Numbered from the stretch's first letter, positions 36,698 to 46,727 are shown. The stretch is 64,000 nt of DNA from Mollicutes bacterium Phil14 (GCA_001940985.1 MSHB01000002.1:30974-94973), one strand, 5' to 3'. Program-made: numbers and translations. Notes: generated from the letters alone by a model not told the origin.

Positions 36698-37915
36698 ATG
36701 AGAGCTATCATATTAAATGTTGGAAATGAAGTGCTAAGCGGAAGAGTGCTAAACACTAATACTTCATTTTTGTCAATAGAACTTGAAAAACTAGGTATAA
36801 ATGTTGATAAGTGCGTTGTTGTTGGCGATGATGAAAATATGTTAAGTGCTGAAATCGATAGTTTTATGGAAAGTGATTTTGATTTATTAATTACTACTGG
36901 TGGATTAGGACCAACTCATGATGACTTTACCAAGGAAGTAGTTTGTAAAAAACTAGGATTAGAACTTACATTAAGAGAAGAAGCATATCAAAATCTTGTT
37001 AATTATTTTGGTAAAGAGTTTGCTCATTCAAATATAAAACTAGCTTTATTTCCAAGCAATGCACATCTGTTAGCTAATAAATGTGGTACTGCATTAGGCG
37101 CTATTTTAGAAAGTAAAGGAAAAAGAGTTGTATTACTAGTTGGTCCTCCGTTTGAATTACAACCAATGTTTATTAATGGAGTTAAACCATATTTGGAAAA
37201 ATTAATGGATCACAAAATATTGATACATGAATTTGTTGTAATGGGAATAGGCGAAAGCGATGCTGAAGATTATCTAGAAAAGTTCTTTTCTGATTATAAA
37301 GATATTTATATTGCTCCGTATTGTAGTATAGGAAAGGTGAGGTATCAGTTTACTGCACTTGAAAGTCAAAAAGATAGATTTCTTGCTTCAATTAATGAAT
37401 TTCGTAAAATTATGAAAGAATATATTATTACTGAAAATAATGAATTGATTGAAGAGAGAGTAGTGTCACTACTTAAAGAGAAAAAATATCATATTAGTTT
37501 TGCTGAAAGTTGTACTGGTGGTATGCTTGCTTCAACTATTATTAATGTTAATGGTAGCAGTAGCGTAATAAATGAAAGTTTTGTTACATATAGTAACGAA
37601 GCCAAAGAGAAGTTGTTAAGTGTTAACAAAAATACAATTTCTAAATTTGGTGTTGTTAGTAATGAAACAGTTTTAGAAATGGCAAATGGTTTATATAATA
37701 TAACTAATAGCGAAGTTTGTGTATCTGTTAGTGGAATAGCTGGACCAACTGGTGGAAGTGAGGAAAAACCTGTTGGATTAGTTCATTTTTGTATAAAACT
37801 TCCTTATAAGACAATAATAGAACATAAAATATTTAGAGGTGAAAGAAATCAAGTTAGATTAAAGGCTACTATGCATATTTTATATGTTCTTTATAAAAAT
37901 TTAAATAAAAATTAG
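36698..37915 (+). CDS. cinA: CinA-family protein (nicotinamide-nucleotide amidohydrolase)
   Basis: A 405-residue two-domain protein: N-terminal molybdopterin-binding-like (COG1058) domain (about 1-170, with LLITTGGLGPTHDDFTKE) and C-terminal PncC-type amidase (about 245-400, HISFAESCTGGMLASTI with the catalytic Ser, then VSVSGIAGPTGGSEEKPVG). The family recycles NAD by-products; in naturally competent bacteria it is competence-linked. recA, its frequent partner, is absent. It is followed immediately by a terminator. Confidence 0.94.
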   Translation: MRAIILNVGNEVLSGRVLNTNTSFLSIELEKLGINVDKCVVVGDDENMLSAEIDSFMESDFDLLITTGGLGPTHDDFTKEVVCKKLGLELTLREEAYQNLVNYFGKEFAHSNIKLALFPSNAHLLANKCGTALGAILESKGKRVVLLVGPPFELQPMFINGVKPYLEKLMDHKILIHEFVVMGIGESDAEDYLEKFFSDYKDIYIAPYCSIGKVRYQFTALESQKDRFLASINEFRKIMKEYIITENNELIEERVVSLLKEKKYHISFAESCTGGMLASTIINVNGSSSVINESFVTYSNEAKEKLLSVNKNTISKFGVVSNETVLEMANGLYNITNSEVCVSVSGIAGPTGGSEEKPVGLVHFCIKLPYKTIIEHKIFRGERNQVRLKATMHILYVLYKNLNKN

Positions 37916-37939
37916 TCCCAATAGCTGGGACTTTTTTTA
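37914..37939 (+). terminator. Intrinsic terminator of ychF-cinA
   Basis: AGTCCCA 37914-37920 pairs with TGGGACT 37926-37932, followed by seven T. The stem begins inside the cinA stop codon. Confidence 0.9.
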
Positions 37940-37947
37940 TTGAAACC

Positions 37948-37976
37948 TTGTTTTTGTTGTGTAAATATGATAAAAT
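37948..37976 (+). promoter_or_regulatory. Promoter of the amidase lipoprotein gene
   Basis: TTGTTT 37948-37953, spacer 17, extended -10 TGATAAAAT (hexamer 37971-37976). Confidence 0.65.
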
Positions 37977-38037
37977 AAATGTATCAGAAAAGGTTTTCAT
38001 ATTAGTTGATTTTTAAGATTGGAGGAAAATTATAATT

Positions 38038-41000
38038 ATGAAATCAGTTAGTTTAAGAGAAACGACATTTAAAAGTAAAAAGTGGTTGCTTTTAATATTA
38101 GCAATTTTTTGCTTTTTCACTTTGTTTGGTTGTGATGACAAAACAAAAAATCCTACTATTAGTTTATTAGATAATAGTGTTGATCTTTTTGTTGGAGAAA
38201 AGTATGAGGTTAAACCAATAGTTACAAACATTGTTGGTGATGACATTTTTGATTATTCAGTTGATAAGGAAAATATTATAGAAATTAATGGAAATACGAT
38301 TACTGCTATTAATGATGGAAGTGTTACAATAACTGTGTCATTAAAAGATTTCCCTAATGTCCGTGCGATTCTAACAGTAAATGTTTCAAAGAAAGTAGTG
38401 CCTGAAATTAAGATTATTGGCGAAAATGCTATTAAAGTTGGTGAAAGCATTACTTTGAAAGCTGAAACTAAAAATACTACTGGTTCTGTATCATGGTCAA
38501 GTAGTGATGAGAGCATTGCAACTGTTAGCGATGGAGTTGTTACAGGTGTAAAAGCTGGAGAAGTTGTTATTACTGCCAAGTGCGATGGTGTTAGTAGTAC
38601 TATTAAAATATTAGTAACAAAACTTCCAACAATCGTTGTAAGCGGACCAAATACTATAGTTGTTGGTGAAACTTCTAAGCTAGTTGCTAGTTTAGAAGGC
38701 TATACAGGTGATTTTGATTGGGAAAGCTCTGATCCTAGTATTGTTACTGTAAAAGGTGGAATTATAACTGGTGTTAGTGCTGGAGAAGCTATAATTACTG
38801 TTAGTGGTGCTGATAAGACTGTTACAGTTACAATTGTTGTTTTGAAGAAACCAACAATAACTTTGAGTGGTAAAAACGTTGTTTATATTGGTAAAACAAT
38901 GACTATTACAGCAAAAACTGAAAATGTTAATGGAAAAATAACTTGGAAAAGTAGTAAAGAAAATATCGCTACTGTTGATGAAAATGGTGTTGTCACAGGT
39001 GTTAGCGAAGGTGAAACTTTTATTAGTGCAAGTTATGGTAATGCAACTGAAAAAATGAAAATATCTGTAATGGTTGAGCCAAAACAAGTTGTTTTAGATT
39101 ATGATGGTGGTGTATCAATAGAATTGTATAAAGGCGTAAAACCTGTATCTGAATTGACTCTAAATAATTTAAATGGTAATAGTGGACACTATTGGAATGA
39201 TAGTGGATATGCAAATTACATATTTATATCAAATAGAGATAATGATCCTACAGCTACTTTTTCTGATAGAATTTATATAGGAAAAAATAGTGTGACTGGT
39301 TATTATGAAATTGTTAACATTCTTACATCTGGCGGTTCAAGTTGGCCTGATGGTGCTGAATATGTTATTACTATTTCATCTTCATATTCTGGTTATCGTA
39401 GTGCTCATTCTCAAGTTTTAAAATTGAAGGCTGGTCAAATAGTTAGTATAGAAAATAGTATTAGCAGTATTAGTGCTTCTAAACCTAGTCCTGTAAAATT
39501 CTATGATAAAGAGATTGATATTGATACAATAACTTTTGATAGTAAAAGTTTTAGAGGATTACCAACACCAACAAAGTTAGGATATAAATTCTTAGGTTGG
39601 TATAATGAAAATGGTGAAAAGATAGATCATATAGGTGAAATAAACGGTTCAATAGAGTTGAAGGCTAGATGGGAAGAATTAAATCCTGTTACTGATATAA
39701 TCACAGATAATATGCCAGAAGAAATGGTTACTGGTGAAACTATTCAATTAAACAGTAAAGTTAGTCCTGCCAATGCTCACTTTAAAGATGTGTTTTTTGA
39801 AACAAGTAATAGTGATATAATTTCAATAGATAAAAATGGTAAGATGGTTGCTATTAACGCTGGTAAAGCTACGATTACAATTACAGACTATGTAGGAAAA
39901 GTTAAAAAAGAATATGAAATAACTGTATATCCTATCTCTTCTGTAGATGTTGTTTATGAAGATTATTCAAAAGGTGCAGACTATAATGGTGTTTTAAAAA
40001 TTGATGAAACTATCAGAATTAAAGGGCTATATTATGGTAAGGGCCAATTAAGTGAAATAACATATACTAGTAGTAATCCATCTGTCGTAACTATAGATGA
40101 AAATGGTATGATGAAAGCTATTAGTAATGGTGTAAGCATAATAACTATAAAAATAGTTGTTGATGGCAAGGAATATAGTTTGTTAGTAAATACTTTGGTA
40201 GAAAATATTGTTTCTGAAAGCAAAATAGAAGAAGTTCTTAAAATGATTATTGAAAACAATTTTGGTATAGTTGAAACTGGAAACATTTGTTTATATGATG
40301 ATGGAACTGATAGATATTATGCAGCAACTTATGGTAGCGTTAATAGAATTTTGTTTGATAGTTTGAAGATAGATCATTCAAATGAAAGTATTGCTGAAAA
40401 CAATCCTAATTGTCATAGAAGTAGACGTCCTACAGATACAATACAGTTTGTTACAGTACATGATACTGCTACTCTTACTGGTACTGCTCTTAATATAGCT
40501 ACTAATATGGCTAGCAATGAAACATCTATTCATTACGTTGTTGGCAATAACAATGTATATGGTGTTGTTCCTGAAAAGTACATTGCTTATCATGCTGGTG
40601 ATGGTACTGGAACTACTTTTGAATGGTATGCTAGTGGAATAAAAGCAACAACTAATTCTACTCCAAAAATTGGAATTGTAAAAGATGGTGCTAAATATTA
40701 TTTCACAATAAATGGTGAAAAAACTAAACTTGTAGCTCCTACTTCAAATGGAACAAAATCAATTGTAAATCCTTCAAATGATAGCTTAACTGAATTAGGT
40801 CCTGTTTGGAAAATTGAAAATGGCGAATATTATATTGGTAAAACTTGGGTTTGCTTCAGCCAAGTTGCAGCAGGAAAGATTTGTTCATATGGCGGTAACA
40901 ATAATTCTATCGGTATAGAAATGTGTGTTAATATGATCGGTGATATGTATGATACATGGCAAAGAACTGCTATGTTGGTAGCTGATATTTGTATAAGAAA

Positions 41001-41373
41001 CAAACTTGATTTAACAAGAGTAAAACAACATAATACATGGACTGGTAAAAATTGCCCACAAGATATAATTGCAGGAAAATATTGGGATAATTTCATGAAA
41101 ATGGTTGAAGTTCAATATGTATTACAAAAAGATTATTCTGATATCAAGATTACTATGAAATCAAATAATCCTGAAATTGTTAATGACTTTGGAAGAGTTA
41201 CTAATGCTCCAAGTATTACAACTACAGTTTCTTATACTGTTACAGTAAGTGATGGAACAAATTCTAAAACTATTACTCTATATAGTGTCGTGCCAGGAAC
41301 TACAACTTGGGAACAATGGAACGGTACTTATTCAGCAAAAAAAATATGGAATGATGGTAGATATACAAGATAA
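38038..41373 (+). CDS. Large surface lipoprotein: Ig-like (Big_2) repeats plus T7-lysozyme-type amidase
   Basis: A 1111-residue protein with a signal peptide and lipobox LFGC (C32). Domains in order: four Big_2-type Ig-like repeats (about 37-118, 121-196, 196-271, 272-348, each with the GVVTGVxxGE pattern), a beta-rich unknown segment (350-495), an InlB B-repeat-like unit (about 498-547, LGYKFLGWYNENGEKI...ARWEE), two more Big_2 repeats (548-632, 633-722), and an N-acetylmuramoyl-L-alanine amidase domain (about 755-1022). Zinc ligands are H808 (VTVHDTA), H998 and C1006 (QHNTWTGKNCP), with H852 nearby. A further Ig-like tail ends at 1111. Predicted to cleave peptidoglycan stem peptides at the cell surface. 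Monocistronic. Confidence 0.88.
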   Translation: MKSVSLRETTFKSKKWLLLILAIFCFFTLFGCDDKTKNPTISLLDNSVDLFVGEKYEVKPIVTNIVGDDIFDYSVDKENIIEINGNTITAINDGSVTITVSLKDFPNVRAILTVNVSKKVVPEIKIIGENAIKVGESITLKAETKNTTGSVSWSSSDESIATVSDGVVTGVKAGEVVITAKCDGVSSTIKILVTKLPTIVVSGPNTIVVGETSKLVASLEGYTGDFDWESSDPSIVTVKGGIITGVSAGEAIITVSGADKTVTVTIVVLKKPTITLSGKNVVYIGKTMTITAKTENVNGKITWKSSKENIATVDENGVVTGVSEGETFISASYGNATEKMKISVMVEPKQVVLDYDGGVSIELYKGVKPVSELTLNNLNGNSGHYWNDSGYANYIFISNRDNDPTATFSDRIYIGKNSVTGYYEIVNILTSGGSSWPDGAEYVITISSSYSGYRSAHSQVLKLKAGQIVSIENSISSISASKPSPVKFYDKEIDIDTITFDSKSFRGLPTPTKLGYKFLGWYNENGEKIDHIGEINGSIELKARWEELNPVTDIITDNMPEEMVTGETIQLNSKVSPANAHFKDVFFETSNSDIISIDKNGKMVAINAGKATITITDYVGKVKKEYEITVYPISSVDVVYEDYSKGADYNGVLKIDETIRIKGLYYGKGQLSEITYTSSNPSVVTIDENGMMKAISNGVSIITIKIVVDGKEYSLLVNTLVENIVSESKIEEVLKMIIENNFGIVETGNICLYDDGTDRYYAATYGSVNRILFDSLKIDHSNESIAENNPNCHRSRRPTDTIQFVTVHDTATLTGTALNIATNMASNETSIHYVVGNNNVYGVVPEKYIAYHAGDGTGTTFEWYASGIKATTNSTPKIGIVKDGAKYYFTINGEKTKLVAPTSNGTKSIVNPSNDSLTELGPVWKIENGEYYIGKTWVCFSQVAAGKICSYGGNNNSIGIEMCVNMIGDMYDTWQRTAMLVADICIRNKLDLTRVKQHNTWTGKNCPQDIIAGKYWDNFMKMVEVQYVLQKDYSDIKITMKSNNPEIVNDFGRVTNAPSITTTVSYTVTVSDGTNSKTITLYSVVPGTTTWEQWNGTYSAKKIWNDGRYTR

Positions 41374-41404
41374 TAAATAAATTATTGAAAGATAGTTTTG
41401 CAAG

Positions 41405-41453
41405 ACAGTCAATAAAAGGTACAATAGGTGCTCTTATTGACTGTTTTTAATTT
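41405..41453 (+). terminator. Intrinsic terminator after the amidase gene
   Basis: An 11-bp perfect stem, ACAGTCAATAA 41405-41415 with TTATTGACTGT 41434-41444, 18-base loop, T-rich tail. The rest of the gap to ftsY holds only its promoter. Confidence 0.85.
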
Positions 41454-41551
41454 AGCCAATAGCATTTGATTAATTATATATTATATTTAATTTTACTATG
41501 ACAATTATTAGCTTGTTGCAATTGAATGATGCTTTTTTATTCTTAAAAGTG

Positions 41552-41580
41552 TTTCAATTAAAGCAAAAATATGTTATAAT
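41552..41580 (+). promoter_or_regulatory. Promoter of ftsY-ylxM-ffh
   Basis: TTTCAA 41552-41557, spacer 17, extended -10 TGTTATAAT (hexamer 41575-41580). Confidence 0.68.
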
Positions 41581-41627
41581 ATACATTATAGTTAATAAAA
41601 AATATTTGAATAAAAAAGGATAAAAAA

Positions 41628-42602
41628 ATGGGATTATTTAGTATATTTAAAAGTAAAGAAAAAAAGAAAGAAGCAGAAAAATATCGTATTGGAATGGAAA
41701 AGGCTAGAAGTGGTGCTTTTTCTAGATTGAAAAAATTATTTGGTAGTCATAATGAAATTAATGAAGAACTTTTTGATGAATTAGAAGAAATATTTGTTAT
41801 GGCAGATATTGGTGTTGATACAGTTGTCAAATTTATTGACGAATTGAAAAATGATGCTAGAGTTAATGGTATTATTGAAGCTAAAGATTTGCAACCCATT
41901 ATTGTTGATAAAATGTTTGATATATATTTAAAAGGTGAGGTTGTAAACTCTAATCTTAGATTTAACCCTAATGGCTTGAGTGTGTTTTTATTTGTTGGTG
42001 TTAATGGTGTTGGTAAAACTACTACTATTGCCAAGGTTGCTTATAAATTAAAACAAGAGGGTAAAAAAGTTTTATTAGCAGCAGGAGACACTTTTAGAGC
42101 AGGTGCTATTGAGCAATTACAAGTTTGGGGTGAAAGGGTTGGTTGTAAAGTAGTGACAAAACCTGAAGGAAGTGATCCTTCTAGTGTTATTTATGATGCA
42201 ATTCAAATAGCTAAAAAAGAAAAATATGATGTTTTATTATGTGATACTGCCGGAAGATTACAAACTAAAGTTAATCTTATGAAGGAATTAGAAAAGATAA
42301 AAAGAGTTATTTCTCGTGAAGTTGAAGGTGCTCCACAAGATACACTACTTGTTATTGATGCTACAACAGGTCAAAATGGCTTGAATCAAGCAAAGGCATT
42401 TATCGAAGCTACAGAGGTAAGTGGTGTTGTTTTAACTAAGCTTGATGGAACTGCTAAAGGTGGAATAGTATTAGCAATAAGAGATTTATACAATATTCCA
42501 ATTAAGTTTGTTTGTCTTGGCGAAAAAGTAAGCGATATAGAATATTTTGATCTTGAAAAATATATATATGGATTATTTGCAGAAATGATTGATGAGGAAT
42601 AA
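41628..42602 (+). CDS. ftsY: Signal recognition particle receptor FtsY
   Basis: A 324-residue SRP-type GTPase that docks SRP-ribosome complexes at the membrane. A short basic N-terminal segment (about 1-30, Lys/Glu-rich) replaces the long acidic A domain of E. coli. The N domain and G domain follow: G1 [22 protein letters not shown], and G4 [10 protein letters not shown]. It heads the ftsY-ylxM-ffh operon; smc, which precedes ftsY in Bacillus, is absent from this side. Confidence 0.96.
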   Translation: MGLFSIFKSKEKKKEAEKYRIGMEKARSGAFSRLKKLFGSHNEINEELFDELEEIFVMADIGVDTVVKFIDELKNDARVNGIIEAKDLQPIIVDKMFDIYLKGEVVNSNLRFNPNGLSVFLFVGVNGVGKTTTIAKVAYKLKQEGKKVLLAAGDTFRAGAIEQLQVWGERVGCKVVTKPEGSDPSSVIYDAIQIAKKEKYDVLLCDTAGRLQTKVNLMKELEKIKRVISREVEGAPQDTLLVIDATTGQNGLNQAKAFIEATEVSGVVLTKLDGTAKGGIVLAIRDLYNIPIKFVCLGEKVSDIEYFDLEKYIYGLFAEMIDEE

Positions 42603-42604
42603 CT

Positions 42605-42925
42605 ATGGATATATTAGAAAAAAAACAACATTATATCCTACTATTTGATTGTTATGAAAGTTTATTAACTGAAAAGCAAAAAGAATATTTCAAGGATTAT
42701 TATTTTTCTGATTTGAGTTTAGCAGAAATTGCTAATGAAAGAGGAATAAGTAGAAATGCTGTTTTTGATCAATTAAAGAAAACTTACACATTATTAGAAG
42801 AATATGAGAAAAAACTTTCTCTTTACAAAAAATATGAATTGCGACAAGCTATTTATGAAAAATTGCTTGAAATAGATGATGAAAAAGTTAATGAGTTAAC
42901 TGAGAAATTAAAGAAAATAGAGTAG
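42605..42925 (+). CDS. ylxM: YlxM-family helix-turn-helix protein
   Basis: A 106-residue protein with an HTH resembling sigma-70 region 4 (SDLSLAEIANERGISRNAVFDQLKK, about 38-62). YlxM homologues lie between ftsY and ffh in Firmicutes and stimulate SRP GTPase or RNA binding in studied species. It starts two bases after ftsY, has a helical acidic/basic tail, and ends nine bases before the chosen ffh start. Confidence 0.92.
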   Translation: MDILEKKQHYILLFDCYESLLTEKQKEYFKDYYFSDLSLAEIANERGISRNAVFDQLKKTYTLLEEYEKKLSLYKKYELRQAIYEKLLEIDDEKVNELTEKLKKIE

Positions 42926-42934
42926 GTGAAATTT

Positions 42935-44338
42935 ATGCCATTTGAAAGTTTATCAGAAAGAATACAAATGTCCTTACGTAGAGTTACAGGACGTGGAAAG
43001 TTAAACGAAAATGATATTGATGAAATGATGAAAGAAGTAAGACTTTCATTATTAGAAGCTGATGTTAATTATAAAGTTGTAAAAAAATTTACTGCTGATG
43101 TAAAGGAAAAAGCATTAGGAGAAAAAATAATTAAATCATTAACTCCTGGTGATATGGTTGTTAAAGTTGTTCATGATGAATTGAAATCACTAATGGGTGA
43201 AGAAGCTGTTGGTGTAACATATAGAGGAAATGGACCATCTATATTTATGTTAGTTGGTCTTCAAGGTGCTGGTAAGACAACACATTGTGGTAAGTTAGCA
43301 CTATATTTAAGAAAAAAAGATCATAAAAAACCATTGTTAATAGCAGCAGATATTTATCGTCCAGCAGCTGTTAACCAACTTCATACTATTGGAAAACAAT
43401 TAGGTATAGAAGTTTTTGATATGGGGACTAATCATAAAGTAAATGATATTATTAAAAATGGGTTAGCTTATGCTAAAGAAAAAGGATTCGATTTGGTTAT
43501 TATCGATACTGCTGGTCGTCTTCATATTGATGATAATCTTATGAATGAATTAAAAAGTATTCAAGATAACTTCCATCCTGATGAAATCCTTCTTACAATA
43601 GATGCAATGATGGGACAAGATGCAATAAATGTTATAACATCATTTAATGAAGCTTTATCATTAACAGGTTGCATTCTAACAAAGTTGGATGGAGATACTC
43701 GTGGTGGAGCAGCACTTTCTATTAGATATTTAACAAATGTGCCAATCAAGTTTATTGGTCTAGGTGAAAAACTTGATCAATTAGAAGTTTTTCATCCTGA
43801 TAGAATGGCTGGAAGAATATTGGGAATGGGAGATGTTGTTTCATTAATAGAAAAAGCTACTGATTCTGTCGAAGAAGAAGAAGCCATGAAAATGGCTGAA
43901 AAGATTCAAAAGGGTAAGTACGATTACAATGATTTTATGAAACAAATCAAGTGGATAAAAAGAATGGGTTCTTTAAAAGGAATTTTATCTTTAATTCCTG
44001 GATTAGGAAGTCAGTTGAAAAACATTGATATAGATGATAAGCAATTTGCAAATCTTGAAGCAATAGTTAGATCTATGACTGCTGAAGAAAGAAAAAATCC
44101 TGAGTTGGTTGCGAAAGGTTTTTCTAGAAGAGAAAGAATCGCTAAAGGTTCTGGTCGCCCTTATACAGAAGTTAATGCTTTAACAAAACGATTTGAAGAT
44201 ATGAAGAAACAAATCAGTATGCTTTCTGGTATGGATGAAGAAAAATTAGCTCAGCAAATGCAAAGAGGACAAATGCCTAATTATCAATCAAAACCTAAAA
44301 AAGGTAAAGGAAAAGGTAGAGGAAATTTTAGAATTTGA
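42935..44338 (+). CDS. ffh: Signal recognition particle protein Ffh (SRP54)
   Basis: A 467-residue SRP GTPase that binds signal sequences and SRP RNA. N domain (about 1-85), G domain with GLQGAGKTTHCGKLA, DTAGRLHID and TKLDGDTRGGAA, then the Met-rich M domain (about 300-435) with MGSLKGILSLIPG. A basic Lys/Gly tail (KPKKGKGKGRG) ends the protein. The start at 42935 is preferred over GTG at 42926 because the GTG lies within the AGGTG ribosome site. rpsP-ksgA-rimM-trmD, usual downstream in Bacillus, are replaced by a coiled-coil orphan. Confidence 0.96.
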   Translation: MPFESLSERIQMSLRRVTGRGKLNENDIDEMMKEVRLSLLEADVNYKVVKKFTADVKEKALGEKIIKSLTPGDMVVKVVHDELKSLMGEEAVGVTYRGNGPSIFMLVGLQGAGKTTHCGKLALYLRKKDHKKPLLIAADIYRPAAVNQLHTIGKQLGIEVFDMGTNHKVNDIIKNGLAYAKEKGFDLVIIDTAGRLHIDDNLMNELKSIQDNFHPDEILLTIDAMMGQDAINVITSFNEALSLTGCILTKLDGDTRGGAALSIRYLTNVPIKFIGLGEKLDQLEVFHPDRMAGRILGMGDVVSLIEKATDSVEEEEAMKMAEKIQKGKYDYNDFMKQIKWIKRMGSLKGILSLIPGLGSQLKNIDIDDKQFANLEAIVRSMTAEERKNPELVAKGFSRRERIAKGSGRPYTEVNALTKRFEDMKKQISMLSGMDEEKLAQQMQRGQMPNYQSKPKKGKGKGRGNFRI

Positions 44339-44350
44339 GGTTAAAAAGAT

Positions 44351-46072
44351 ATGGATTACCGTGGCTATGAAAATAAATTTAATGAAATTAAAAAAAATAT
44401 AACGGATTTTTTGATGACAAGAAATCAAAAAGTATTGGATTATGCTAATGGTACCGTTAAATCATATCTGGACTTGTTAGATAAAAACGATATTTCTATT
44501 AAATCTTTTAAACTTAAAATTATTCATTCAGAACAAACGTGTAAAAAAAACATTTTAGAGTTTGAACAAATGCTATCTGAAAAGACCAGTGATATAAAGA
44601 TGTTTTTAGATGCATTTTTTCTTGATTATGATAAAAACACTCAAAATTATCGTTTCTTTCAAAACAGAAAATCTGATTTATTAATGATTAATAGTCATTT
44701 AAAAAGGAAACGTCAAGATGCACTAGTAAGAATTAATAATTATCAAAAAGATTTATCAATAAAAAACAAAGAAAAAGATGCGCTTGTTAATGAAAAAACA
44801 AAGAACCATAATCAATTTATTGCAGAACTGAATCGTAGATTAGCTATTGATTTGCAAAGATGCCTTGATAATTGTACAAAAGAATATTTGCCATTAGAAA
44901 GGGAATTGCTTGATGTTGATGAAAGTAATGCCATTAATAATATAAAAGATAAAATAAAAAGTATCCGTATTAATAGTTTAGATAAACAAGCAGAACTTAA
45001 AAATAAGTATTATTTGACAGTTAAAGAAGAAGACGTTAAATTTTTAACTGATAAAGAACAAATTGAATTAGAACATGAAAGATTTAAAGAAGAATCGGAT
45101 ATTAAAGTTTTAGAATGCAAGAAAAATATACAATTATATCAATTAGAAGAAAATAGAAATTCATTTGAATATGATTACAACAAAGATATTCAAGCAATAA
45201 CAGAATTTAAGAAATACGCTAATGAATATTTAGAATATGTAACTAGAATTAATAGTGACATAGTTAATAATTTAGATGACTCTTATGATTTTGAATTCTT
45301 ATCTAATGTAAAAATTAATAAAACAGCGATAAGTTTTTATAAATTTGGTTTTTTTAATCCTGTGATAAAAATAATGGAAGGATTAAAAAATATAATTAAT
45401 GTTATAAATGAAGAGTTTTCAAAGTATGCACTTGAATATAAAAATCTTCGTAATACTATGTATTCTCAAATTTCTAATCGTTTAGATAGAATTGATGAAG
45501 TGGTTTTTAAAAATAAAAAAACGACATTGGATGATTATGCAGAAACAATCGATAATGGTTTGAATAATTTATATCTTGACCAGTATCTAAGCGAAGAAAA
45601 AAAATGTCTGATGAAATTTGTAAATGAAGTATTAGATATAATTATTGAAATTACTAATAATTTAAACAAAGATTTAAATGATCAAAATTTAAATAAAAAA
45701 GATTTTGATTTTGATAATATATTAATTGATAGAAAAGAATTTTGTAGTGATTCAGATGAATACGATGAAAAATTATGTGCTATTAATGAAAATATTAAAG
45801 CACTAAAAAATGATATAGAAATTTATTGTGATTTATATGTAAAAAAACGCGATAAAGAGAAATATACTTTCAGCGCAGAAGAAAAAAATAAAAAGCAAAA
45901 AATAGAAGGCAATTTCAATTCTAAGGTTGAAATAGCAAACAAGGAAATCAAAAAAACATTTGATAGTCGTAATCAAAGATTTCAAATGGAAATGAAAAAT
46001 ATTAGTCAAACTTACATTAAAAATCATAAAGAGACAGATGAAAAGTTGAAGTATTATAAAAACATATTATAA
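44351..46072 (+). CDS. Long cytosolic coiled-coil protein, unknown function
   Basis: A 573-residue protein I cannot place in any family. It has no signal peptide or membrane helix and is rich in Lys, Glu, Asn and Asp. Long heptad-like stretches occur at about 60-110, 115-285 (KKNIQLYQLEENRNSFEYDY) and 470-570, with a more globular, hydrophobic middle (about 305-420, KTAISFYKFGFFNPVIKIM). It starts 12 bases after the ffh stop and has no promoter of its own, so it should be co-transcribed with the SRP genes. It ends at a bidirectional terminator. It may be a structural or tethering protein. Confidence 0.75.
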   Translation: MDYRGYENKFNEIKKNITDFLMTRNQKVLDYANGTVKSYLDLLDKNDISIKSFKLKIIHSEQTCKKNILEFEQMLSEKTSDIKMFLDAFFLDYDKNTQNYRFFQNRKSDLLMINSHLKRKRQDALVRINNYQKDLSIKNKEKDALVNEKTKNHNQFIAELNRRLAIDLQRCLDNCTKEYLPLERELLDVDESNAINNIKDKIKSIRINSLDKQAELKNKYYLTVKEEDVKFLTDKEQIELEHERFKEESDIKVLECKKNIQLYQLEENRNSFEYDYNKDIQAITEFKKYANEYLEYVTRINSDIVNNLDDSYDFEFLSNVKINKTAISFYKFGFFNPVIKIMEGLKNIINVINEEFSKYALEYKNLRNTMYSQISNRLDRIDEVVFKNKKTTLDDYAETIDNGLNNLYLDQYLSEEKKCLMKFVNEVLDIIIEITNNLNKDLNDQNLNKKDFDFDNILIDRKEFCSDSDEYDEKLCAINENIKALKNDIEIYCDLYVKKRDKEKYTFSAEEKNKKQKIEGNFNSKVEIANKEIKKTFDSRNQRFQMEMKNISQTYIKNHKETDEKLKYYKNIL

Positions 46073-46073
46073 A

Positions 46074-46095
46074 AAGTGCTCAAGATTGAGCACTT
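46074..46095. terminator. Bidirectional terminator between coiled-coil gene and ruvA
   Basis: AAGTGCTCA 46074-46082 pairs with TGAGCACTT 46087-46095, loop AGAT. The minus-strand side has the better T-run; it overlaps the ruvA stop codon. Confidence 0.8.
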
Positions 46096-46657
46096 AAATA
46101 AGATGTTTTAAAGCTAATTTTATTAAGACTGATTCACTTTGGTCGATGTTTTGTTCTAGAATTGGAATAATGTTCTTTAATTCATTATTATTATAACCCA
46201 TTGATTTTAACGCTTCTTTTATGTTAGTAATCTTTGGATTTTCTTTAGATGCTGAAGTTTGAGAAAAATCAATTTTTCCATGTAAATCAAGAATGATTTG
46301 TTGACTAGCTTTTGCACCGATTCCTGGAAAACGTTGAAGAAACTTGTTATCACCTTGGTTGATAGCATCAATAACTTCAGATATCTTTCCACTAGCTAAA
46401 ATTGCCAAAGCCCCTTTGGGACCTAGTCCTTTAACGGATATTAGTTGAAGAAATAATGCTTTTTCTTTGCTGGTTTTGAAACCATATATTTCTAATAAAT
46501 CTTCCCTAACATGAAGATACGTGTATATGATTGTTTCTTCGTTTAGCGGGAAACTAAATGGGTTTGGTACTTTTATTTGGTAACCGATATTGTTATTTTC
46601 AATTACCAAATAGTCACCTTGAATTATTGTAATTTTTCCTTTTATATAGTTAAACAA
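46094..46657 (-). CDS. ruvA: Holliday junction DNA helicase subunit RuvA
   Basis: Tetrameric junction-binding protein that loads RuvB. Domain I is FNYIKGKITIIQGDYLVIEN, helix-hairpin-helix domain II includes SVKGLGPKGALAIL and RFPGIGAKASQQII, and domain III is the short C-terminal helical bundle (about 140-187). The start is read as TTG at 46657, giving 187 residues. The ATG at 46672 lies at the predicted transcription start and has no ribosome site, while GGTGGTGAT sits correctly before the TTG. It is divergent from ruvB, whereas ruvA-ruvB are normally collinear. Confidence 0.92.
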   Translation of the reverse strand: MFNYIKGKITIIQGDYLVIENNNIGYQIKVPNPFSFPLNEETIIYTYLHVREDLLEIYGFKTSKEKALFLQLISVKGLGPKGALAILASGKISEVIDAINQGDNKFLQRFPGIGAKASQQIILDLHGKIDFSQTSASKENPKITNIKEALKSMGYNNNELKNIIPILEQNIDQSESVLIKLALKHLI

Positions 46658-46679
46658 GTTAATCACCACCATTGATATT

Positions 46680-46708
46680 ATTATAACATAAATGTAATTA
46701 AAAGTAAA
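46680..46708 (-). promoter_or_regulatory. Minus-strand promoter of ruvA
   Basis: Read on the minus strand: TTTACT (46708-46703), spacer 17, extended -10 TGTTATAAT (hexamer 46685-46680). Transcription should start near 46673, leaving a leader of only about 16 bases before the TTG start. Confidence 0.68.
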
Positions 46709-46727
46709 TTCTAGAAAGAGGGCTTAT

